Positions 1 through 5,524 are shown, counted from the first letter of the stretch. The stretch: 6,838 nt of DNA from Desulfatirhabdium sp964549995 (GCA_964549995.1 CAZJXF010000164.1:1-6838); one strand, 5' to 3'. A program made the numbers and translations. The notes: generated from the letters alone by a model not told the origin.

Positions 1-39
1 TTTTTTGTCACTGAACCATTTTACGATACCTTTAGCCAA
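1..39 (-). CDS. CspA-family cold-shock protein, first 13 codons only
   Basis: The reverse strand from 39 to 1 reads (M)AKGIVKWFSDKK, the highly conserved amino terminus of bacterial cold-shock-domain proteins (typical form MAKGTVKWFNDKKGFGFI). The family is about 65-70 residues long, forms a five-stranded OB-fold barrel, and binds single-stranded RNA and DNA through aromatic RNP motifs; it acts in the cytoplasm as an RNA chaperone. The rest of the gene lies beyond the left edge. The start codon is TTG: no ATG or GTG lies in frame nearby, and AGGAGGA (46-52) sits six bases upstream. A strong promoter and a leader of about 100 nt precede it, as is usual for csp genes. The family call is firm despite the short fragment. 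Whether the gene is cold-induced cannot be told from it. Confidence 0.93.
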   Translation of the reverse strand, partial: MAKGIVKWFSDKK

Positions 40-45
40 AACACG

Positions 46-52
46 TCCTCCT
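46..52 (-). promoter_or_regulatory. Ribosome binding site of the cold-shock gene
   Basis: AGGAGGA on the reverse strand, six bases before the TTG at 39. This strong, well-spaced site decides in favour of the non-ATG start. Confidence 0.85.
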
Positions 53-54
53 CT

Positions 55-97
55 TTTCCTGCGATTCATGCATGAGGGCCACTGCAGCAGCAGGAAA
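55..97 (-). promoter_or_regulatory. Stem-loop in the cold-shock mRNA leader, next to the Shine-Dalgarno
   Basis: In the transcript, TTTCCTGC (97 to 90) can pair perfectly over 8 bp with GCAGGAAA (62 to 55), closing a 27-nt loop. The loop contains a TCATGCATGA palindrome (66-75). The 3' arm ends two bases before the ribosome binding site at 46-52. Leaders of cspA-type genes are known to change structure with temperature, so this stem is a candidate for that role. The pairing is seen directly; the regulatory role is inferred. A second possible stem, GCCGTT/AACGGC (126-131 with 142-147), lies near the predicted transcript start. Confidence 0.45.
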
Positions 98-150
98 CAG
101 GCACAACCAAAGCCCTTTCCCGCTTGCCGTTGCAGCCGGTAAACGGCCTT

Positions 151-179
151 TCTATAAGGCAGTCCGGCAGGAACGTCAA
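151..179 (-). promoter_or_regulatory. Sigma-70 promoter of the cold-shock gene
   Basis: The reverse strand carries TTGACG (-35, 174-179), exactly 17 bases, then TATAGA (-10, 151-156). Both boxes match consensus at five of six positions with ideal spacing. Transcription would begin near 144, giving a leader of about 105 nt before the TTG at 39. It lies in the gap after the 173-residue gene and points at the cold-shock gene. Confidence 0.85.
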
Positions 180-248
180 GATAAATTCCACCCCTTTGCG
201 GGCCCTTTTCAAGGTCGAGGATGGGTGTTGGCTCGTTTCAACATGCCC

Positions 249-272
249 GCCCCCATGCGGTTCGCTGGGGGC
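249..272. other. GC-rich hairpin between the 173-residue gene and the csp promoter
   Basis: GCCCCCA (249-255) and TGGGGGC (266-272) form a 7-bp perfect stem around a 10-base loop. On the reverse strand it follows the 173-residue gene by about 100 bases, but no T-run comes after it. On the forward strand a TTTTT lies nine bases further on. It is therefore a poor intrinsic terminator, and its role is unknown. The rest of the 40-368 gap holds the csp promoter, the csp leader and one repeat copy; no gene is evident. Confidence 0.35.
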
Positions 273-297
273 TCATCGACTTTTTGCAAGGCCATCA
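273..297. repeat. Degenerate second copy of the 25-bp palindromic repeat
   Basis: Read on the forward strand, this stretch matches the reverse complement of the 927-951 palindrome at 21 of 25 positions, including an unbroken GACTTTTTGC core and the CCATCA end. The symmetry of the arms is partly lost, so it looks like a decayed copy. It lies in the non-coding gap between the 173-residue gene and the csp promoter. Confidence 0.6.
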
Positions 298-368
298 GGC
301 TTGGAACCACGAAAAGGCTTCCGGTAATCCAGAGAGAACGTTGACAGGAGGCTGAACTCCCTATGGGG

Positions 369-890
369 TTACAAGAGCGTACGATCCGACCGATAGACAT
401 CGATGGCTCCCTTGATGAAAGACTCCAAGAAATCATCGACGGCTTCGGTCGTCACCTCTTCGGGCAGGAACAGTTTTTCCTCGATATCGACCCTTGGGGG
501 AAATCGAACGGGAAAGGAAAGGGTCATCATAATCTTCCGAAAATCTTCCGTGCAGAAAATGTCAGCTCGATAGGCAGCCTCGAGCATTCGGGGATTGTAC
601 TGGTCTGTGGGGATTTTTTCCGGATAAAAGAAAAACAGAACTCCGACGATGTGGGGCTTTTGACCGCTTTCCGTGCTGGTTTGCTGAAGCTGCAGCACAT
701 GCCAAAATCCCATCTGTTGAAGGTCTCTTTCCACCGAATACACCGACGGTAAAATGACCGTTTCGAAAATATGGGTCAACCGATCCCGTCGTTCGAGCAA
801 TCGCTTCTGGATTTCGGCCTCCAAGTGTCTGGAATCGACCTCTTCTGCCTTTTCCTTGGAAAAGTCCTGAAGAATGGATTTGACGCTCAT
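369..890 (-). CDS. Unrecognised 173-residue protein
   Basis: I do not recognise this protein. The ATG at 890 has a good ribosome binding site, GGAGGG (898-903), seven bases upstream, and the frame is open to a stop at 369. There is no signal peptide or convincing transmembrane segment, so a cytoplasmic location is likely. Residues 1-45 are charged and predicted helical, possibly a short coiled coil. Residues 62-92 look like beta strands ending in a hydrophobic run, VGVLFFFYP. Residues 145-170 look like a closing helix. It has only one cysteine (residue 113) and no recognisable catalytic motif. The gene stands alone: the cassette terminator (1130-1162) and two palindromic elements separate it from the upstream genes, and the csp promoter follows it. 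No promoter of its own is clear. That it is a real gene is supported by the ribosome binding site, its length and its codon-like composition. Confidence 0.75.
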   Translation of the reverse strand: MSVKSILQDFSKEKAEEVDSRHLEAEIQKRLLERRDRLTHIFETVILPSVYSVERDLQQMGFWHVLQLQQTSTESGQKPHIVGVLFFFYPEKIPTDQYNPRMLEAAYRADIFCTEDFRKIMMTLSFPVRFPPRVDIEEKLFLPEEVTTEAVDDFLESFIKGAIDVYRSDRTLL

Positions 891-926
891 CGTGGTTCCC
901 TCCGGTATTTAGGGGGATGTAGATGT

Positions 927-951
927 TGATGGACTCGCAAAAAGTCCATCA
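927..951. repeat. 25-bp perfect palindromic repeat
   Basis: TGATGGACT (927-935) and AGTCCATCA (943-951) are perfect 9-bp inverted arms around the 7-base loop CGCAAAA. It ends one base before the 131-bp element and shares the GCAAAAA-plus-GTCC vocabulary with that element's ends, which suggests one repeat family. A degenerate copy lies at 273-297. It sits upstream of the 173-residue gene. Confidence 0.8.
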
Positions 952-952
952 T

Positions 953-1083
953 ATGGACGGCTTCGAAAAAAGGCCGCAGGCAAGGAGTGCAAATCCCGAG
1001 GAGTGAGGCGTACTTAAACGTACGCCGCAACGACGAGGGATGCAGCACGACACAGCATCCGGCCTTTTTGCGAAGCCGTCCAT
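953..1083. repeat. 131-bp MITE-like palindromic element
   Basis: Its ends, 953-976 and 1060-1083, are inverted copies of a 24-bp sequence with one mismatch, starting ATGGACGGCTTCG. Inside, TGCA-aa-TCCC (988-997) pairs with GGGATGCA (1037-1044), and the centre is a perfect hairpin, GGCGTAC-TTAAAC-GTACGCC (1007-1026). The whole element could therefore fold into one long interrupted hairpin. It has no open reading frame, so if mobile it depends on a transposase elsewhere. No clear target-site duplication is visible. It lies between the cassette terminator and the 173-residue gene, where it could affect that gene's transcription. The structure is certain; calling it a MITE is inference, and an intergenic REP-like repeat is the alternative. 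Confidence 0.8.
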
Positions 1084-1129
1084 GTTGGCTTCAGGATGAC
1101 GTTACGATATCGGGAAGGGTCTTTTCAAT

Positions 1130-1162
1130 AAAAAAAGGCGGAAAGATCGCTCTTTCCGCCTT
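1130..1162 (-). terminator. Rho-independent terminator of the cassette
   Basis: On the reverse strand GGCGGAAAGA, a 4-base loop GCGA, and TCTTTCCGCC form a perfect 10-bp stem (1137-1160), followed at once by seven T residues (1136-1130). Two further A-T pairs can extend the base. It begins about 25 bases after the stop of the 48-residue peptide gene, so that gene is the last one in the transcription unit. Confidence 0.95.
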
Positions 1163-1187
1163 ATAAGAAACCTATCGTTATCCTCGA

Positions 1188-1334
1188 TCATCCGGCAACG
1201 TCGATCCCCAAATTGCAGCCGAGATGCGGATCCTTGTTTTCACATTCGAAATTCCAATGACGGGTGTCGACGTGACCGGACTCCCGTTCTTCCTCAGACT
1301 CGATATAGGAGAATTCGCTGACTGTCGTTTCCAT
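1188..1334 (-). CDS. Small acidic two-cysteine peptide, 48 residues (possible precursor peptide)
   Basis: The peptide begins METTVSEFSYIESEEERESG and ends HLGCNLGIDVAG. Evidence for a real gene: an ATG five bases after AAAGGAGGT (1340-1348), a sense frame running to TGA at 1188, and a strong terminator 25 bases on. It is acidic, with a Glu/Ser-rich front half (residues 7-19). The back half carries a single Trp (27), two Cys (31 and 40) nine residues apart, and small or Gly-rich residues at the end. There is no signal peptide or membrane segment. It is the last gene after a glycosyltransferase and a flavoprotein. A short precursor with a charged leader and Cys-containing core near modifying enzymes is a typical RiPP layout, and Cys glycosylation is known in glycocins. 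No recognition motif, double-glycine site or transporter is seen, so a small regulatory or metal-binding protein is equally possible. I know no family match. Confidence 0.85.
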   Translation of the reverse strand: METTVSEFSYIESEEERESGHVDTRHWNFECENKDPHLGCNLGIDVAG

Positions 1335-1339
1335 AGTGG

Positions 1340-1348
1340 ACCTCCTTT
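1340..1348 (-). promoter_or_regulatory. Near-ideal Shine-Dalgarno of the peptide gene
   Basis: AAAGGAGGT on the reverse strand, five bases before the ATG at 1334, is an extended complement to the 3' end of 16S rRNA. It is stronger than the sites seen before the other cassette genes and predicts that the peptide is translated much more heavily than the enzymes upstream. Confidence 0.9.
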
Positions 1349-1360
1349 GATCTCTAAACT

Positions 1361-1374
1361 ACGGTTTTCACCGT
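1361..1374 (-). other. Small GNRA-loop hairpin before the peptide gene
   Basis: In the transcript ACGGT-GAAA-ACCGT forms a 5-bp stem capped by a GAAA tetraloop, 12 bases before the Shine-Dalgarno of the peptide gene. It lies in the 124-base spacer after the glycosyltransferase gene (1335-1458). No convincing promoter is visible there, so the peptide is probably read from the cassette transcript. The hairpin could stabilise or process the message; that is inference. Confidence 0.4.
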
Positions 1375-1458
1375 CATCCATCGCATTGGTTGGTAGCGGA
1401 ACCTGTTTTGGTGTTTCGGTTTCGCTTTGAGCAGAAAGTAAGGATGAAGGTTATCCTG

Positions 1459-2727
1459 TCAAGAAGGTCCCTGACAAAGGGCCCGGTAATCGGCTTCCAT
1501 CTTTGTGTATACGGATGCCCATCCCCAAAGTCCGATACAGGGTCTGACGCAGGATTCCCAGTCGATGGGTGCAGCGATGATTCGTTCCATCTGCTGTTCG
1601 ATTGCCCGTGCCATTCGATCGACAAAGGTCGGGATATCTTCCGGATAGGGTTCATCCACGTGATGCAGGCGGGGCAGGGGAACCCGTTCGACGACTCCTT
1701 CCTTCTCCAGGTTTTCCGGAAGCCAGGAGCGGAGGCTCGGCAGGTCGGTGGTCACCACACGGCAGCCGCAGGCGAGGGCTTCCACCACGACAAGCGGCAA
1801 ACCTTCATAGAAAGAAGAAAGCACCAGCAGATTGGATGACCGAAACACATCGGCAAGCTCTTTCTGGTTCAGCATACCCAGAAATTCGAGGGTGACATGG
1901 TTTCGATCCAACGTTTTTGGAATTGTATCGACGGAAGCATCTCCAGATGAACCGGCCAGCCGGACCCGAACCTTGTATCCCTGCGGCACCCGAATCTGAC
2001 GTAGGGCCTCGATCAGAAAAGGAACGCCCTTGGGGCGACTGATCTTTCCGGCATAGGCGATTTCAATGGTACGTGTTTGGGTGCCAGGCGAGCAGAATGC
2101 TTGTTCCGGTGGACAGAAAAGATCCTCCCGATATCCGGCACCCACGATGGTAATCCGTGCCGGTTCGATGCCGTATCGACTCGTGACTTCCGAAGCCTGA
2201 TCGGCATGCAGGGCGAACACCCGATTCACGCGCCTGCAATCGGGGAGGACACGATCCAGCAAATGCGGAGCTCGCTCCATCTGTCGAAATTCCGTGGAAT
2301 GGCAGTTGACGACCAACGGTTTTCCTTCGAACATTCTTCGACACAGGGCGGTTACCAGCCATAAATGATGGCTGTGAATGAGATCCGGCTGAAAATCGTC
2401 CTGAACCGCCCGGTTCAATGCGTTCTGAAACGCGATCAGATAACGCTCGAGCATTTCTTCGGTAAACTCGGAAAACCGTGTACTCGGATAGGGCATGATA
2501 TCGCTCATGCCGGCCACAGGAAACGGCAGGGCATCGGTTTCGAAGCGAACGGGAAATACGTTTTCGACCTCGAGCGGCAGCAGCCCTTCGAGGGTGCAAG
2601 ATACCGGAATGCCGATCACAGCACGTTGTTCATGACCTGCCTGCGATGCATGATGGATGATGGCCTGCAGAAAAACACCGCTTCCGGTTTTTCCAGGTTG
2701 CTGACACAGAACATGCAGCAGCTTCAC
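1459..2727 (-). CDS. GT4-type glycosyltransferase (GT-B fold), 422 residues
   Basis: A retaining glycosyltransferase of the GT-B, glycosyltransferase-4 type, which moves a sugar from a nucleotide-sugar donor to an acceptor in the cytoplasm. The N-terminal acceptor domain opens with a hydrophobic strand and a glycine-containing loop (residues 3-20) and has HSHH (118-121). A hinge motif, ITIVGAGYREDLFCP, covers 192-206. The donor domain has AGKISRPKG (226-234), with the basic residues that bind the donor phosphates. The EX7E motif is at Glu308 and Glu316 within SSFYEGLPLVVVEALACG. I chose the GTG start at 2727: it overlaps the preceding stop (GTGA) and has AGAAGGA about five bases upstream; the open frame further upstream reads through the neighbouring gene. 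Length fits the family. Sugar and acceptor cannot be told. Its place before the peptide gene makes peptide glycosylation one option and cell-surface glycan synthesis another. Confidence 0.93.
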   Translation of the reverse strand: MKLLHVLCQQPGKTGSGVFLQAIIHHASQAGHEQRAVIGIPVSCTLEGLLPLEVENVFPVRFETDALPFPVAGMSDIMPYPSTRFSEFTEEMLERYLIAFQNALNRAVQDDFQPDLIHSHHLWLVTALCRRMFEGKPLVVNCHSTEFRQMERAPHLLDRVLPDCRRVNRVFALHADQASEVTSRYGIEPARITIVGAGYREDLFCPPEQAFCSPGTQTRTIEIAYAGKISRPKGVPFLIEALRQIRVPQGYKVRVRLAGSSGDASVDTIPKTLDRNHVTLEFLGMLNQKELADVFRSSNLLVLSSFYEGLPLVVVEALACGCRVVTTDLPSLRSWLPENLEKEGVVERVPLPRLHHVDEPYPEDIPTFVDRMARAIEQQMERIIAAPIDWESCVRPCIGLWGWASVYTKMEADYRALCQGPS

Positions 2728-3638
2728 GATGTCCTTCTCTCGCTCGATAATGTCGTCGCTTGGGGCGCTTCGATAATCGAAGTCTCCGGATCGGATGTCG
2801 CAGGCGGCCGGATCCACTCGAACCCTTCCCGATAGCGCAAGGTGATCGGCTTCAACCGATCCTTTTCCATCAAGAAGCGCTGCTTCATGGACTGCAGCCA
2901 CTTGCGATGCGCCACCAGGTCTTCGAAACTTCGCAACATCTCGTGTTCTCCCGAAACGATATCCAATTCGGGGTGATCGTCCGTCATGCGAAAGGTTCCG
3001 GCATTGCTGCATACCATGCATCGGATCCGGTTTCGGTCAAGAAACTGAAAGGTATTGCCGCCGCAGATCGGGCATGTCGGACCTGTAACCGGTTGAGGCG
3101 CTCCGAACAAGGAGCGGCCAAGCCCTGCAGCTGTCTGCAGGTTTTCTTGGTTCAGGAAGACTTCGCCCGGAAGTGTCCCGTAAAGAATTCGGACGGCCTT
3201 GATGTCCGTCATCAGGAATTTGAGAAAACTGTAGATGTCGAGATGGGTCCGACCCTCCCTTCCAGGAATACCGGCAACCCCGACACCGATGGCAGGCTTG
3301 CCCCACAGGGCTTCGAGGTGGCCATAGAGGGCGAGGCCCCTGTCTTGCAGCAGTTTCAGCACGGCGTTTGCGCCCAGCAAATAGGTCGGGGCCGCAACGA
3401 TGATGCCGTCCGCCGTGAGCATACGATCCAGAAGCAGTTGAAAATCGTCTTTCTGAATGCAGCGCATCGGATCGAACAGGCACCGGTAACATCCCTTGCA
3501 AGGCAAAATGCGAAAATCCTGCAGCCGGAGCAGTTCAAGCCGATGGTCTTCCGGGACGTTTGCCGCAATTTCCTTGACGACCAGTTCGCAGTTTCCCAAT
3601 TTTCGTGGGGAAGCAACTATACCGAGGATGGTTTTCAT
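2724..3638 (-). CDS. Flavodoxin-like iron-sulfur flavoprotein/NAD(P)H-dependent reductase with C-terminal zinc ribbon, 304 residues
   Basis: Residues 1-180 form a flavodoxin-like domain of the NADPH-dependent FMN reductase/Isf type. A strand leads into the FMN phosphate loop SPRKLGN (10-16), and APTYLLG (83-89) is the usual second flavin contact. Cys47, 50, 53 and 60 form a compact CX2CX2CX6C cluster of the kind that binds a 4Fe-4S centre in iron-sulfur flavoproteins, so electron transfer between Fe-S and FMN is likely. Residues 189-210 add CPIC...CMVC, two CX2C pairs as in a zinc ribbon, followed by a charged tail to 304; this extension is not standard. ATG at 3638 is preferred, with GGAAA upstream and 16 bases after the previous stop; an ATG at 3662 would overlap that gene and lacks a ribosome site. 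The stop overlaps the glycosyltransferase start. The substrate is unknown; redox modification of a partner protein or peptide is speculation. Confidence 0.88.
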   Translation of the reverse strand: MKTILGIVASPRKLGNCELVVKEIAANVPEDHRLELLRLQDFRILPCKGCYRCLFDPMRCIQKDDFQLLLDRMLTADGIIVAAPTYLLGANAVLKLLQDRGLALYGHLEALWGKPAIGVGVAGIPGREGRTHLDIYSFLKFLMTDIKAVRILYGTLPGEVFLNQENLQTAAGLGRSLFGAPQPVTGPTCPICGGNTFQFLDRNRIRCMVCSNAGTFRMTDDHPELDIVSGEHEMLRSFEDLVAHRKWLQSMKQRFLMEKDRLKPITLRYREGFEWIRPPATSDPETSIIEAPQATTLSSERRTS

Positions 3639-3654
3639 GGCGATCGTTTCCGAA

Positions 3655-4812
3655 TCATTCATTAAGTGCACAATAGAGAACACCCGCATGGTCCAACAGG
3701 TGCTGTCGGATGGTATCGATTTCTGGGGCTGTCGGTGGATAGGAACCGACGATTTGATCGCAGATCTCATACACCGTCCCCGGATCGAGGGTGGAAAGGA
3801 AATCTCGAAATCCCTCGGCGTTTCCTTCCGACAGCATGGCTTTTTGTGGGTGAATCGAAAGAGCATCCCAAAATCCTTGGATGGTTTCCTCTACAACGAA
3901 CTCTTCCGACCAACACACTTGTCCGATGCCATCCACCCGATCGAGTCTGTTCCGGATGGAGAGATGGCACAGAAAGACGAGAAGCCGCAACCAAAGAGAG
4001 GGGAGGCCTGAGGCTTCTTGTGTTTCGAGCAGCGGGCAATAGTTTCGAATGGTGATCAGCCGGATTTGAAGATCATTTCCGCTTTGGCAAAGAACGAAAT
4101 CGCCTGCCGCATGATGCCAAGGGTGGACTTCCGATGCGGTTCGGATATCGTAGAGCAACGTCAGAATACCCGCAATTTTTCGATAGAGAAGCCGTTCATA
4201 CGTCTCATCCAGGAAAGGGCCAGTATTGCCCATCTCCCAGACCCGAATAGCCAACCGGTTGCTTCTGGTATCAAAGGACGGGTGGAATTCCGAGAATCCG
4301 CTAAGCCACTCGGATGAAAACAGGGCCCATGAGCGGCCTTGAGGCGATGTCACCCGAGAGAAATCGTGCACCTTGGGCAAGATGGGGTTGGACGAACGCC
4401 CGTAGAGCGCCCGCATCCAGTTGAAATCCAGCTCGATGACGGAAAGCCCTGGAGGACTCACGGCCGCATTGACGGCAAGATCGATGGGGTTTCCTTCGAG
4501 AACGGGAAAGGTCACCCGGCAGACATGGTAGTAGGCACCGTGTTTCACGAGGCGGATCGACACCGGTTCGCATCGGTCTAAGGCGATGTTCTGAACGATG
4601 GGATCGGCTGCTATTGGCGATCGGGGCACATCGGTTGCACCCATAGGAGTGATCCATCGAGAGACCTGATCGAACAATTCCCCATACGTCGGAGGATGCT
4701 CCGTTGTCGATGGTTTCGTCAGAGAGCTTTCAGGTAAGGGGTGCTTCCAAAGTGCGCTTTCCGGTTCGATCCATGAATCGGTTTCGAGTCCGTATCGGAA
4801 ACCCATCCTCAT
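3655..4812 (-). CDS. Conserved hypothetical protein, possibly a degenerate kinase-fold (pseudokinase-like) protein, 385 residues
   Basis: The function is not assigned. The protein is soluble, without signal peptide or clear membrane helix. Residues 1-60 look poorly ordered. Residues 84-130 alternate strands with RLVKHGAYYHVCRV and could be a nucleotide-binding-lobe-like sheet. LPKVH (145-149) and SSEWLSGFSEFH (166-177) resemble the hinge of aminoglycoside-phosphotransferase-like kinases. HPWHHAAGDF (230-239) stands where the HGD catalytic loop would be, followed by IRLITIRNY (250-258) in place of the metal-binding DFG strand, and a helical C-terminal part. If so, the canonical HxDxxxxN and DFG residues are missing, as in pseudokinases. 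I associate the HHAAGDF pattern with deltaproteobacterial proteins annotated as SidJ-related pseudokinases, from memory and unverified. The ATG at 4812 overlaps the TPR gene stop as ATGA, so translation is coupled. The gene is firm; the fold is a guess. Confidence 0.85.
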   Translation of the reverse strand: MRMGFRYGLETDSWIEPESALWKHPLPESSLTKPSTTEHPPTYGELFDQVSRWITPMGATDVPRSPIAADPIVQNIALDRCEPVSIRLVKHGAYYHVCRVTFPVLEGNPIDLAVNAAVSPPGLSVIELDFNWMRALYGRSSNPILPKVHDFSRVTSPQGRSWALFSSEWLSGFSEFHPSFDTRSNRLAIRVWEMGNTGPFLDETYERLLYRKIAGILTLLYDIRTASEVHPWHHAAGDFVLCQSGNDLQIRLITIRNYCPLLETQEASGLPSLWLRLLVFLCHLSIRNRLDRVDGIGQVCWSEEFVVEETIQGFWDALSIHPQKAMLSEGNAEGFRDFLSTLDPGTVYEICDQIVGSYPPTAPEIDTIRQHLLDHAGVLYCALNE

Positions 4813-5459
4813 GATGCGCTTTCTGCGGTTTTCAATTCTTTTCGGATCTCATCGATTTCCCGAAGCAGTTCCGGTGCCATCTCGTAACCCAATTCGACAG
4901 CTTTGTCGGCATGCTCTACGGCAAGTCGCTTTTCCCCTTTTTCGAGGTAGGCGATGGCGAGATTGTTGTGCGCAACCGCAAAATCGGGCTGGACGGAAAC
5001 GGCTTTCAGGTTCGTTTCGATGCAGTTGTCGATGTCACCTTTCATGAGATAGGCGTTTGCAAGAGTGGTCAGCGCTTGGACGAATCGAAAATTGAAAAAG
5101 GTCGCCCGTTTCAAGGCGGTGATGGCCTCATCGATTTCCCCGCGTTGCAGATGGACGAATCCGATGTTGCCGTAAGCCTCCGAAAAACTGGGCCGAAGCT
5201 GGACGGCCTTCTTGTTGTATGCCAGGCAACCTTCGAGATCGCCACGCTGCAGGCAGATTCCACCCAACTGAACATAGGCTTCAACCATGCCCGGACTGCA
5301 GTCGAGCGCTTCCCTCAGTTCCTTTTCGGCCTCATCGAATTTGCGCATGCCCAATAGGGCTACAGCCAGATTGTAATGCGACGTTCCGCATTCCGGATTC
5401 TGCGCAAGCGCCATTCGCATTCTCTGAATATATTCTTCCGCATTCTTGGCTTTTTCCAT
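4809..5459 (-). CDS. Tetratricopeptide-repeat protein, 216 residues
   Basis: Five consecutive 34-residue TPR units fill residues 25-194 (starts at about 25, 59, 93, 127 and 161), each with the usual Ala/Gly pattern, for example NLAVALLGMRKFDEAEKEL, and repeated closing prolines. A short helix precedes them, and a charged helix (195-212) closes the superhelix. There is no signal peptide or anchor, so it is probably a cytoplasmic scaffold whose groove binds a partner protein or peptide. It is the first gene of the tight cassette and overlaps the next gene by ATGA, so that neighbour is the natural candidate partner. The ATG at 5459 has a modest GGAA five bases upstream; MEKAKNAEEYIQ leads directly into helix. 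No enzymatic motif is present. The TPR call is firm; the specific role is unknown. Confidence 0.95.
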   Translation of the reverse strand: MEKAKNAEEYIQRMRMALAQNPECGTSHYNLAVALLGMRKFDEAEKELREALDCSPGMVEAYVQLGGICLQRGDLEGCLAYNKKAVQLRPSFSEAYGNIGFVHLQRGEIDEAITALKRATFFNFRFVQALTTLANAYLMKGDIDNCIETNLKAVSVQPDFAVAHNNLAIAYLEKGEKRLAVEHADKAVELGYEMAPELLREIDEIRKELKTAESAS

Positions 5460-5510
5460 GTTGATTCCATTTCATCATGAACAAGGTTGAAAGAAGTGGA
5501 TCGTTGTTCG

Positions 5511-5524
5511 TGGGCAGTCGGCAG
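5511..5524 (-). repeat. Two heptamer units, inverted relative to the 5730-5767 array
   Basis: TGGGCAG-TCGGCAG on the forward strand is the reverse complement of CTGCCGA-CTGCCCA, two of the unit types in the array at 5730-5767. The two sets therefore face each other across about 205 bases; an 11-bp stretch, CAGTCGGCAGT (5515-5525), recurs inverted at 5757-5767. Confidence 0.7.

Noticed and set aside
72..344. 90-codon plus-strand frame in the left intergenic gap
   Set aside because: No ribosome site or domain is visible, and it runs antisense across the csp promoter and leader.
953..1083. CRISPR or insertion-sequence interpretation of the palindromic element
   Set aside because: There is only one copy with inverted, not direct, repeats, no spacers, and no transposase frame.
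1178..1381. 67-codon minus-strand frame over the peptide gene
   Set aside because: It is in a different frame from the 48-codon gene, has no ribosome site, and covers the Shine-Dalgarno of that gene.
2728..3021. 98-codon N-terminal extension of the glycosyltransferase frame
   Set aside because: It overlaps the flavoprotein coding region in another frame and has no family resemblance. The GTG at 2727, with its ribosome site and GTGA overlap, starts exactly at the conserved first strand.
2760..3665. 301-codon plus-strand open frame
   Set aside because: It lies antisense to the flavoprotein gene, which has a recognisable FMN loop and cysteine clusters; a shadow frame.
3639..3866. 76-codon N-terminal extension of the flavoprotein frame
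   Set aside because: It runs into the preceding gene; the flavodoxin fold begins at the ATG at 3638.
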